From Plakobranchus ocellatus (taxonomy: Eukaryota; Mollusca; Gastropoda; Plakobranchidae), in the NCBI GenBank assembly GCA_019648995.1, contig BLXT01008059.1, positions 602,799-656,117 on the forward strand: a DNA stretch of 53,319 bases, given 5' to 3'. Positions 13,701 through 25,700 of the stretch are shown piece by piece. The position numbers and the translations under genes are program-made. Each line of letters begins with the position of its first letter. The first letter of the stretch is position 1. Under the pieces are notes generated by a model. The model saw nothing but the letters and a program-made list of their open reading frames with translations, did no database searches and was not told the DNA's origin.

Positions 13701-16700
13701 CAAAAATAAGATAAAGAGAAACAGAACCTTCCAATTAGGGGTGAGCAGTATCTTTCCTTTCTTCTGTAAGTCACACCTCAATGCAAACTTATAAAAATCT
13801 ATCTAGATGATAACCTAAATATAATCACTTGAACAGAAAGCTCATGGAGGAGAGGGTATTGTTTACATTTTTCAAAATTGTTAAAAATACAAAGAACACT
13901 TTGATAACAGTTTTGACTGTGCATCTCAATATTCAAGTAAGTTATACATTATTTTATGCTTTAATAATTTTATTATTATGGCACTAAAAGTTGGTTGGGC
14001 CATTTTCAGGAGGTCTGTATAAATAGAAAAGAGAAGATTGATGTAGCTCACCAGACACACAGCTAGCGTTAGAGTTTAAAAGAATGCCTTAAGATTACAG
14101 ACAAAGCATCACAACATAGGCTTCAATCAAACAAAAATTTTAATTTCAGAGCAATAATTGCTTTGAGTTGGAAATTGGTAAGGAAACATGGTAGTTTGCC
14201 AAAAAAGATAGAAATAATGTCAGATATTGTGAAATATATATCTGTGTAGGTTATTTGTGAAAGTAAGCACAGCTATTTTGTGGCAGGATAGAAAATTACC
14301 TATGTTTGTAAGATTCATACACAAAATTCACTCATATGGTAGGGAAAATGAATTTTACATATAAGATTTATGTGAAATTGGAAGAGGTCATGAAAAAATT
14401 TATTAAAATTCACTCTGCACTTAGAAAACACAACCAATCCAAATGCACTATCCTTCTATGATTTAGTTTTTCCCTCTAGTCTATTTATTCTATCATAAAA
14501 AACCCAATTCGGATTACCTAGTATCAAAATCATATAAATAACATGTCACGAATGGGTAAATGATGTTTAGTTATAATCTAGTGTAACAATGCCTATGACA
14601 ATGAGTTTTTTTAAATAGACTGAAGAACTGAAGTCACTTCAAGACTTGCCAAAAATTGAGCGAAAAGTTTATTTGAGTAAGGAACTGTTTCAGAGCAGCA
14701 ATTTAATTTCTACATTATTTAGATCTACAAGCTCTCAAATATCAGCAGTTTTTCTCCCAGGGGTCTGTACAAGCTCTCGCTCGCAATCTCACAACTATTC
14801 TTCTATATACATTGCCCACAGCTTCTGGAAAATACAAGTCATTCTTTACATAGACCAGATAAACGATTATTATGATAATTGCATCTAAAGTAAGTTTAAA
14901 CTTTAAATGTAACTGAAAAAAGAAATTATTACAAATTATATAAATCTTACCTTGGCAAAGTCCTAAATCCAAGTGGATGCTTCCTGTTGTAATTCTTGCA
15001 CCCTCACAACAAAAGCATATAATCACTAATACATGGGATTATTGCAAATCCATGCTAACAGAGCTTTCAGAATAGTACATTTCTTTAAAAAAAAACCCAT
15101 AAAAATCCCAACAGCAAAATATGAGATAATGAGATATGTAATGCTAGGTCAGAAAATGCATTTTTATGATTTCTTTCTGTTTTCTGCCAAATGTGAAATT
15201 TGGAAATGGCTGCTTGATTTTTTTTTTTTTTAAATGTTTGAAAAAAAAAAGGCATAGAAACAGTCTCAAAGGAACAGCTAGGATGAAAAAAGTTGCATCT
15301 TAGTTAGAAAATGCTTTTTCATGGTCTTTTCTGTTTTCTGCCAAATAATGTAATTTGGAAATAAGTATTATATTTTTCTCCTTTTTTAAAAAAAGAAAAG
15401 GTATAAAAACCATAGTCTTAAAGAAATAGACAGGGTGAGGAGAGTTGCATATGGATTAGAATATCCTTTTCCTTTTTTTTTTTTTTTTCAAATTGAAAAG
15501 GGCATTCCTTTTGGCTTCCGCTATTTTTGGGAAAGTATAAATTGGTGATTAAATTCTATTAAGAGTAGAACTGAGAAAATTGGAGTGCTGTAATAGATAT
15601 GCAAGCCAAGAGAGAGGAATAGTAAGTGCACATTGAAAGGCTACTGCTTGTGTAAGGATTCTGATATACCGTTATATACACACAGTTCATAGCAGCTACC
15701 TCTTTTTTAACTTCAAATGGCAAATTCCATGGGACATTGTTGGCCATATACTTTCAAAAGTAAATTTTGGTCAAAATTCAAAGTAATTAAAGTATAAAGT
15801 ATTATATATTTTCCTGAAAGCTTGTGATGTGCAGAATTAAAAAATATATATATAATTTTCATAAGCAGCAGCTTCTTGTATGAGGAGTAATACAGCAATA
15901 AAGTTATCTACCCCTGATATTAAAAAAAATAATTCTTGACCAAATCAAGTCTAAAACTGGCTTAAACTACTACTAAAGTACTCAACTTCAAAATATATTG
16001 TTGTCTAGAACATATCTCAACTGTCTTGGAGTTGTTTCAATATAAAATGGCAAAATTAGCTGTAGAGATATAAAAAAATCAACGCCACCCTGGTATCATA
16101 TGTGCATCGTCAGATCAAAATATTTGAAATTATTTTTAAAAATGATATCCAGACAAAAGAAAGTCATACAGAAAGACATTAAACAAACATAAAATGAAAT
16201 AAAAAGAAACATTTGAAACTTAAAAAAAAAAATATTTTTTAAAATGTTGGCAGGCCATATTACTGGATTGCAAAGAGCCTGAATGGACCTGTAACAACAA
16301 TATAGATTCTCTTTTAAGTATTTGTATCTTAATGTGCAAGCATCTATGTCATTTTATAAATTAAGCCCTTTTTTTGCTCAATTAAATCCAATTTTTCATG
16401 TTAAAATTTGTCAGAAAATATCATATTTGTTTTTGTTTTATTTTAATTACGGGAAGGATCCAAAGAGTGCACAAAGGCATAACTCCTCGCAATTTTTTCA
16501 AATACTTTTCTTCTATTTTTTTCTGTTTAAATCATTCATATAAAAAGTTTTTGACAGTATAAAAATGATTGCATTTTTTAAAAAACGTTTTGCATAGTTT
16601 GATGTCTGTGGTGTTAAGGTATTTATTTCTTCGTTTTTGTTTGTACCGCATGCATTTTGAGTCTACAAAGTTAATTTTTAAACTTTTTCTCACAATTTTT

Positions 16701-19700
16701 TTTTTAATTTGCCAAATGGTTAAGAATGACTTTGTTTAATAAAAACTGGAAAAAAAAACTTGGTAGATTCTTTAAAACTCTTTGAGCATTTCCTTTATAG
16801 TGAAATAAGATTATCATTTTTGTTATTGTTTTTTTGTTTCAGGCGATCAAAAGAACTGGAAATGCTACCTTTGTGACAAGGCGTCTATGCAAGGATTAAG
16901 AGAAAACTACCGAAATGTGCGGGATACCCTCAAAGCTCTACAGGCAAAGGACAAGGCTAAAGCATCAGCAAGCAACTCTGCAGCAACAACCATCAATGGT
17001 ATGGCAAGGTCTATGAAAAAAGGACAATCTCCGCAGGGCTCAAAGAGTAGCGATCAGGGGAAAGCCAGCAGTCTTAGTACTGATGATCTGAAATTTGACA
17101 GTGCTGGTTTGGCTTGTCTAATGGATCAGCTTTCAGTGACCACTAATACATTTCGTAATATGTTGGGTGCTCTTCGGGCACAATTTGGGGGCCAAGGGGA
17201 GGACAGAGATGATGAAAATCCTTTGAAATTGAAATTCTCCATGAGTAAAAATATGTCAACCCAAGAGAAGGAGCAGCGATGTGCTAAAGCGCTTTCTCAG
17301 GGATTGGAAACCTATTTTAAATCTCTAAAAACAATACTAGCCGCACACAGAGTTTCTGATACAGGTATGAAAGATGCTGAAGCCTTAAATGAATCAGTCT
17401 CTTTAAAAGAAAATTCCCAGAGTTCTGTTGCAAATAGCTTACCAAGAGGAAGGAAAAGTAAATCATTAGATCAAAAAATTGATGAGAATGCTGAAAAGAG
17501 TTCAGTAAATAAAGATATAGTTGAAGATGGCGAAAACTCTGCATGTGAAGTAGATCAACCGTCCGTGAAAGATAATACAAAACAGAAACCTGTGCCAAGC
17601 AGTGCAAAAAGAGACAAAGGTAAATCAAAGAGATATGTGGAACACTCGGGCTCAGAGCAGGATGTGATTGTACTGACAGATGATGAAGAAGAGGTTGACA
17701 AATCAATAACAGGTCTTTCACCATCTGTAAGTCTAAAAGTTTCTGGAACATCTAGGCAAAAGAAATCTAAACACAGATTACAAGATTCTGCAGATGATGA
17801 TGAAAATTTCACTGCAAAATTAGAACTTCTAGATGAGCATTATTTGTCTCACAGTGAAGCTGACAAGGGTGATGAGGATGAAAACGCAGCAGCAAGACAG
17901 GAGTTGTTGGAAGAACAAGCATCATCTCAATGTGAAACTGATGTTGACAGTGAAAATATGGCAGCTAAATTAGAATTATTAAATGAGCAGTTTACATCCC
18001 AAGACAAAACTGATCACACTAAAGAGAATGAAACTGTAGAAACTAGACAGGAGTTGTTGAACAATGAAAGTGAGAATGAAAACATGGCAGCAAAATTAGA
18101 CTTGCTGAAGGAATTGGCTGACAAATTGATTGATGAAGATGAAGTAGCAGCATCAAAAAATAATTTGCTGGCCTCGGTTGACCATATTGTTGATCAAGAT
18201 AAAATCCAAAAGGAACATGAGCTGAGAAATAAAAAGGGTGATAACAAACAGTCAGAAAAGAATCGACAGCGTAAATCAAATGATAATAAAGAAATAAGTA
18301 ACTCTTGTCTTGTAGTTCTAACAGACATTAAAGGTAGCTGTGAACAAAAAGTTCCGACTGAAGTAAAAAGTTTGGATGATAGTTCAAACAGTAGTGATGG
18401 AAGCAGCTCAATTGACCAAACTGGAAGTTCTGAGGAAAAGATAAAATCAACAGGGACCAAAAGGAAAAATTTCTGCAGTGTTGCTAGTGAGGAAGACACT
18501 AGTAGCAGGCAAGTAAAGAAAACAAGGGAAAATGATCATATTAATGAGCAATCCAGGAATGATCAGAGCAAAAAGGACTCAGAGGAAACAAAGAGCAAAG
18601 TCCAACATTCTTCAAGTCCAAGTCATGGAAGAGATGAAGATGAAGAGAGGTCAAGCGAAGAAGGACATTCAAACCAATCAGCCTTAAATGAACGTGACAC
18701 AAATAAAGCAGAGGATCCATTGGATCCTAAAATAGCTGAGCTGTCGGGCAACAAAAAGCAGGTCAAGTCTTCCACAAAGAAGAAAAGGGCATCAGTTAAA
18801 GTAATGAGTGATGTATCTAGCTCAGACCTTTTACTCAGCTCGGATGATGACAATGTTGCTGCACTTAGCACTGCCAGAAAGAAGCGAATGAAGCGTGAGT
18901 ACTCTAGAGTAAACTAGAGATTGACACTGTGCACATGGGTGGGAGACAGATGCAAATTAACTTTTTAGCCTGGGCTGCACATTCCACATCAATTTAGCCT
19001 ATTTGCACCTTCTACATCTTTGGCTGCTCAACTTCCACCCTATCTCAGCAACAGTTTCCAGAAAAATAAAATTATCTTAGTTCGCGTTTAATGTGAATCG
19101 TATCAAGTCAAAAAGTTTACCTGTTGGAACCATTCAGAATGCCCTTGCTTCTCGCAAATATTTGAAAGACTAAAGGAAGCATGAGCAATATGCTGCAACA
19201 TGTGTCCCACCCATGCTCTGCTGGGTTTGGGTTTTTTATTTCCATTAGGTGTTGTAACTTATCTTCTTTGTTTATTTCTAATAGGTGTTGTAACTTATCT
19301 TCTTTGTTTATTTCTAATAAGTGTTGTAACTTATCTTCTTCTGCGGGTCAAATTTATGTTGGTTTTTTTTTTTTTTTTTATTATGAGATCAGTTTTTGTG
19401 GTAAACTATGTGGCAAAATTTATAATGTAAAGCCTTATGATAAAAGTGCATCCCAAATCTTTTTTGAAAGCTGAGAAAAAGGGCAAGTTCCTTACATTTT
19501 TTTCAGTCTGTAACTAGTGGCTCCATTCCATCAGAGTGTTAAAACAAATTATCCCAGTGAAGTAGATTATAAGGATATGTTGTAATGCTCGTTGACTCAA
19601 CATTTTCTTAGAAGGATTATAGTCTTATTTTATCATGGACCCCCTCAATTAATTGTCCGACCCATAATATGCTGTACTTTATGAGCTCAGGTTTGTATGG

Positions 19701-22700
19701 TAAAGTTTGATAATTGAATACATGGCTATGAAGAGTTAGCAAACATCAGCATTGTAATTAAAAAAACAAAAAAAACTAATTTAAATTGCATTTTGATATC
19801 AACTTTATTTTTCAATAAATTAAGTCTTTTTTTAAATTTTTGTCATAGTTGAGGACAAAATTCCTCAAAATTGTGGGAAAAAATTCACCTGTTTGACGAT
19901 ACACTTTTTAAATTAAGGAGATTCACCAGATGAAATACAAATACCACTATGGCTGCTCCTCCTGATTATCACAAACTTGGACGTCACCACGCAAGTTTAA
20001 GAGGGAAAGTTTTGTTGTCTTTTTACTTTGTATTTTGCAGAAAGGTGTAAATTTTGCCAAGAGCTTCACAGTTCTAGCCAAGCTGTGCCCATTTCTGATT
20101 AGGATTAGCTCCATGTATAAATCTATTGTTACTTATTGGGGAAGTGTGGCCAGCGTTTGTGCACAGTTGCCAATTATTGACGTTATTTGTTATATTGAGG
20201 TACATACATGTAGAGTAACAAACATCAATTTTAGTAGTATTGTAATAAATTTCTCTTTAGTCTGGAGGTGTTTTTGGCATAATTGGAGGTCAAATAGTTC
20301 GATGAATGAGTATCGACTGTTAAAATGAGTTCGACAAAGTGAAATTATATAAAGATACATAAAAGGAATTGGCAGGGAAAAAGAGAGAAATTCGACGAAT
20401 TTATGATTTTAAAAGATTTCATGATTGACTTGATTGTGTTCTACCTGTATTTAATCTATGAGAAATATCTTGCTTTCAGATTTCCCTCACATGAACATCA
20501 TAACTAGTTATAAGCATTATGTAGTGCAAATGAATCTGAGATATTTTCTAAAGTATTATGCCCGCACATCCTCAGGAAAAGACACTTCAGCTCAGGGAAA
20601 GGCAAGCAAGGCTGGCGTTAAGAAGGAACAGCCAGAAGTAAAGAAAGCAGAAAAAAAGGAAAAGAAGGCAGAGCCCGTAAAATCAAATTCAATGAAAGGC
20701 AACTCAAAGAGACCCCTAGAAACAGAGAAACCAGAAATAATAAAAGGGATTGAAAAGAGCGGAAGTGCAATATTGAGCGAGTCTAAAACTAAAGAAAATG
20801 GAAAAAAAGAAATTGATGGCGAGGAAGGAGATGATGAGATGGACAAAGAGATTGAAAAGTTGTCACGATTGCCTTCGATGAGGAAGCGCAAAGCAAAAGA
20901 AATGGATGTCAGTGATGATGTTGAAAAAGCCACTGACAGTGAAAAAGAAACAGCAGATGCAGAGAATAAATCAGTGAAGAAATCTAAGCCAGGTGTGTAA
21001 TTTGTTCAAGATCTTTAGCAAATTGAAAATAATTGCTCAAGTTAGCAGCATGGTATTTCTTTTATTCAGCCCAATAAAAGTTGTAATTTTTTTTTCATCT
21101 ATTTAAGGCCACAACAGGGGGGATCACTAAGTATCACTATCAAGAAACCTTTGGTAACTTTGTATAGTGCTCCCTTTTTTATGCTTGGTTTTTAACAGTT
21201 TATTTTGGTATTTTTTTGTAATGCAGTGGGAAAAAAATGCTTTTATTGAAAACTTTTCTTCACATGTTTCCCCCTACTCCACAGGTGAAAATATTGCAAT
21301 TTACCATTTGTATTTCAGGCCCCAAATCATCTAAGCTGGGTAAGAGAAATGATGATTATGATGAATTATCATCAGATTATGAGCAGCCTGCAAGTGAAAA
21401 TGAAGAGGAGGAAGAAAATGATGATCTGGAGCCATCTGTTACTTTCTTCGTTGATGAGCAAAATGAAAACAATATGGTGAGTTCTCGCTGGTTCACATGT
21501 CTTTAAGATTCTGATTAAGTGGAGTGATTTTCTCGTAGCTTGTTCATTTCCAAATCAATACTTTTTTATGGCATTTATTGACAAGGATGTTTCATAAGAA
21601 GATCTACACAGTATCTAGTATCTGAAAAAATGAAGATCATTCCTGGAAAAGGACTGCTAAAATCCGATCAAAACTCAAAAGAAAAGAAATCAGCATGTTG
21701 TACTATTCTAATAACATGGTGATTTCCCCTGATTTTTCATCATGGATGGGGTTGCTCCTCTCAGCTCTAGCTGTTTAACTTTGTTTTAGTCCTGAAATAG
21801 GCTGTCACCCATCTTAAGCGCCGGAACTAAGGAGATGAGAGGGAGGTAGAAAAAAAAGGGGTGAATATTCACCATTCCTTGATTGTACCATTTGCAGACC
21901 TGCCAACTGTCCATTTTGTTTTCAGGGAGACTGTGCCAAAATCTCATCCCATGGTCCCTGTGGATTGTTGGAAATGAAAAATAACATTATCTTGTTTTAT
22001 CCTTTAGATCAATTCATTATAGGTAACCTTTATGTACTCTTTATCCATCTCAAATGCAATAAGCAATATATTATTATTGATATGATCCAAGAATCCAATT
22101 TACATTGCATAATGTCTCTTCTTCATGCCTGTAAGGAAACCAAGTATTAAGGCAAACAATGAAGTAACCTGAAAGGAATGGCTCCACCACAGATTTAGAG
22201 TGTGGTCTCATTATGCATATATAATCCGATGGCAGGGGTGCAGAAGCCACCAGTATGCATCCAAGGGTGCCTTTATTATTTCATTCTTTGTTGGTTTCCT
22301 TCCCATGATGCTGGAATTTTTGCGGGAGGCTGTTTTGTTTTTTGTTGTTCATCTGCTGTTTTCCTGGTGACTGGCTAATTACCATCACAAAAACGAATGC
22401 GAACTACCCACCATGCCTGACCCCCCCTCTCTACAAAGTGTTGGGAGGGGGGTCAGGCCTGTAGTTAGCAATCGTTTTTGTCCAACAGGCATAGGATTTT
22501 CTCTTCCACTGTGCTTTTAGTTGGTCCCATGAAGTAAGGCCTGAAATCACCTCCATAGGACTTGTCACCCTTTCAAGCAAAATTAGTGATTAGAGTGATG
22601 TCCTTGTCAATTTTAAGAAATGATGGCATTGCTTAAATATAATTAGAAAACCAAGTTGTAAAACCTAGGTACGATCTCCATCGATCTCATTATAAAATCA

Positions 22701-25700
22701 GTGCTCAAAAATAAAAGTTTGTTATCCATAAATCTACATGACAAAAGAGTTCAACTTTAATAGTTCTTACATGTAGAGCACAAAACAGCTCCAGATCTAG
22801 ATCTACGTCCTGTGTTTCATTGGCATAATACTGTTTTCACCAAATAGTGCAAAGGTAGAAACCTGCTTGTGGATAGTCGCCTCAAAGCTGCCATTTCTGT
22901 CCCAAGATATCTAGGCTATGTCTGCCTGAATAATGACTCTTATGGGAGAGCACAAATGTGTTGCTATATTCTGAACCTGTATCTGGCACTAGCACTGCCT
23001 TTTTTTCCCCCCAGTAGGTCCTGCTGCCGTATGTATAATTACCTTCAATATCAGAGTAACAGTACAACGACCGCATAATATCTGGCTTTCTTCCCAACCA
23101 TCTAGGGATAATTTTTCGGTAGACCAAGGCCAGTTTTGGGATGTTTGTTTTAAAATTCAGCATATCAATGATCCATATTTGAACTCGACAGCTGCAGGCA
23201 TTCAGCCTTCCTTTCCTTGTTTCAGACCTTGATTGCAACTTGGTGCGTGAAAGTCGCAGTATGAATACATACATTGTGTAAAATGATTGCTATGCATGGC
23301 ACTATATATATTGGCATTTAAGGTCACAGATGGAAGCATGGTATGAAAGTTGCAAGCAAATGAAAATGCTGTGGACGAACATTCAAAATCAATAGAGATG
23401 TACGTCAGTTCAAAAATTAAGAAATTTGACAATATTTAAGAAGCAGCGTCACATCAGTCCAGCACAAGATTTTTGCAGCCAAGATTCTACTAGATCAAAT
23501 CTCTTATAGAGATCATCATGCTGGCAAGCAAATCCAGGAAGGTCCCAAGTAAAGAAAACCAAGGGTGTCTATTTTGTGGGCGGCATGTATAAGAAATAAC
23601 AAAAATTGAAAAGGTCTTGTCTTTGTACAGGGGGGATAGAAGCATTGAATTTATTGAAAATTTTGAGGATAGTTTAATTTTATTTCAAATTGAAGCATAA
23701 AATTGTTTTAGTTATGACTAACCTTCATAAGCTACTTTTGTTAAGTGCCACACATACTTTAAAATAAAAATGTGGTGACTGGTAGCAAACAACATTCATG
23801 TTTAATTCAAGAGAAAAATTAGTTGCGTTTCATTAATATTCTTTTGTAGTCTACAAAATATCTATACCAGTGATTTCCTCTCTTCTAAAACGTACAAGTG
23901 TTAAAACAAAAATATAAAGTTCTGTATTTTTCACTGAATATCATTCTATATAGAATACTTTGTTCTTGAATCTGATTGAATTTCTCAGGACAGGGCTATA
24001 GCTTACTTTTTGCTTCAATTGAGTATCAGTAGGATAGTGGCATAATATCGTGCTTTCTCCCAACCGTCTTCCTATCATGTACTTGGTATTTCTTCTTCTC
24101 ACTTTATTGTTTATTAATGATACAATGGCAAGAGACTTTTCTCTTTTACGCAGAGGTAAGTCAGTTTTTACATGAAAAAATCTGTTTCAATCTGCAGGAT
24201 GACGTTAAAAAAGAGAATGAAGAAACCAAAACAGCTTTGTCAGAAGCCATTGAAAACGACAATAGTAATGATGAAATTGCAGACGAAGACGGCAATGAAA
24301 CATCCTCAAGCGAAGAAAATTCAGGTGAAGATAAATTTAACACATTGTATTGCATAGATGGTTCATCAAAATGAAATTTCAAATTTTGATACAGTGAAAT
24401 TATTTTAATTAGACATCACTCAAGTTGATCCTATTTATCAGGAACATATCACTTTGCAGTTGTTTCGTTGTAAATACAAAACTGGTAAGTCACTGATAAC
24501 ATTAAGTCAAGTTTCACTTTACATAGAATTGAAGCCAACATAACTTTGTCGGTATGGCATGAAACTGAGAGGGGATGAAACAAGTTTGAGCATCATAATC
24601 TAATTGAGCAGGATTTATGCAATCGCGATCCATCACACAACACTGGTTTATATTGTACTGTTAAATCCTGAGGTAGCCCTTTCACACCACCACCACTATA
24701 CTATGTTCTATGTTCCCACCACTACCTTAAAGTCCCCTACATTATCCTTTTGCTTGCTTTGCCTACCCACTGGCTCTTTCCTTTGTTGTAAGTGGCTAAT
24801 GTGTCGATGGTAGAGTGTGGCCTATTCATGGAAATTGATGGCCTATGACCTCTTGACTGTGTTATCTGCACAGTGTCTCCCTTAGCCTTTCTCCCTTCCA
24901 TATATACACAAAATCAGTAGGCCAAGGCTACTGAATCCAATTTAAAGAGAAGGCCGAGTCCATCACAAGTCTTATTGCCATGAACATCCATATAATATCA
25001 ATCCATTTGCTAGCCTTTAGACCATTGTGCTTCACTTCACCGTTAAGCCCCCTCCCCCCTCCCCCCAACCCAACTTTCACTTGCAGATCTGCTACAAGAA
25101 CATCTGTGGCACTGAAAACCTGTCATAACTTGCCAGTTATGCATATTGAGTCATATCTCTTGTATTCTGTAACCATTTGTGATGCGTTCTGTCAAAACGG
25201 GGCATAAGGTACCCTCGGGCTGTTTTGAGATATTTATACCACTGTATAGTTCAGGTCTTAAGCTTTAATTTGACACCAGGTTTATGTCAATTGGTTATTT
25301 TTTGGCTGAGCTATGGGCATTTGAAGATGGTTGGTAAGTGAAAAGCAAAAACTCGTTTTATTGAGAAAACTGAGTTTAAAGTTTTGAATATATCTCCATA
25401 GCAACTAATAGGTTCTAATTATCCGAGAGCTACAAAATTTGGCAGTCACAATAAGCACATAATGCTTGACACTCACACAAAATTTCACACCATTTCATGC
25501 AGTTTTCTTTATTTTAAAGCACATTCTACATTCTATAACTCACCGCAACAATGCAAAATAAAGGAAAAATGCAGTCTCAGAAGATATTGCACAATAATTT
25601 ATTTATGAGTTCAATTAATTTATATCTATTCAAGAACAGTGCTATATTTAGAAAGTTTAGGTTTTCCCGATTGCAGTGATACCAAACAATGCCAGAGTGG

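Noticed and set aside
17317-17751. 144-codon minus-strand frame inside the giant exon
   Set aside because: Shadow of the coding strand; Leu/Ser/His-rich with no domain, while the + frame is a 676-codon continuation of ATRX.
19181-19474. 97-codon + frame after the giant exon
   Set aside because: Open only because it crosses the 36-bp tandem repeat, whose period is a multiple of three.
20480-20575. Upstream acceptor CTTTCAG for coding exon 8
   Set aside because: Phase fits, but the 32 extra residues are aromatic/hydrophobic and unlike the flanking lysine-rich linker. Kept as an alternative only.
22882-23274. 130-codon minus-strand frame
   Set aside because: Intronic; no motif recognised, composition not convincing, no splice or start context.
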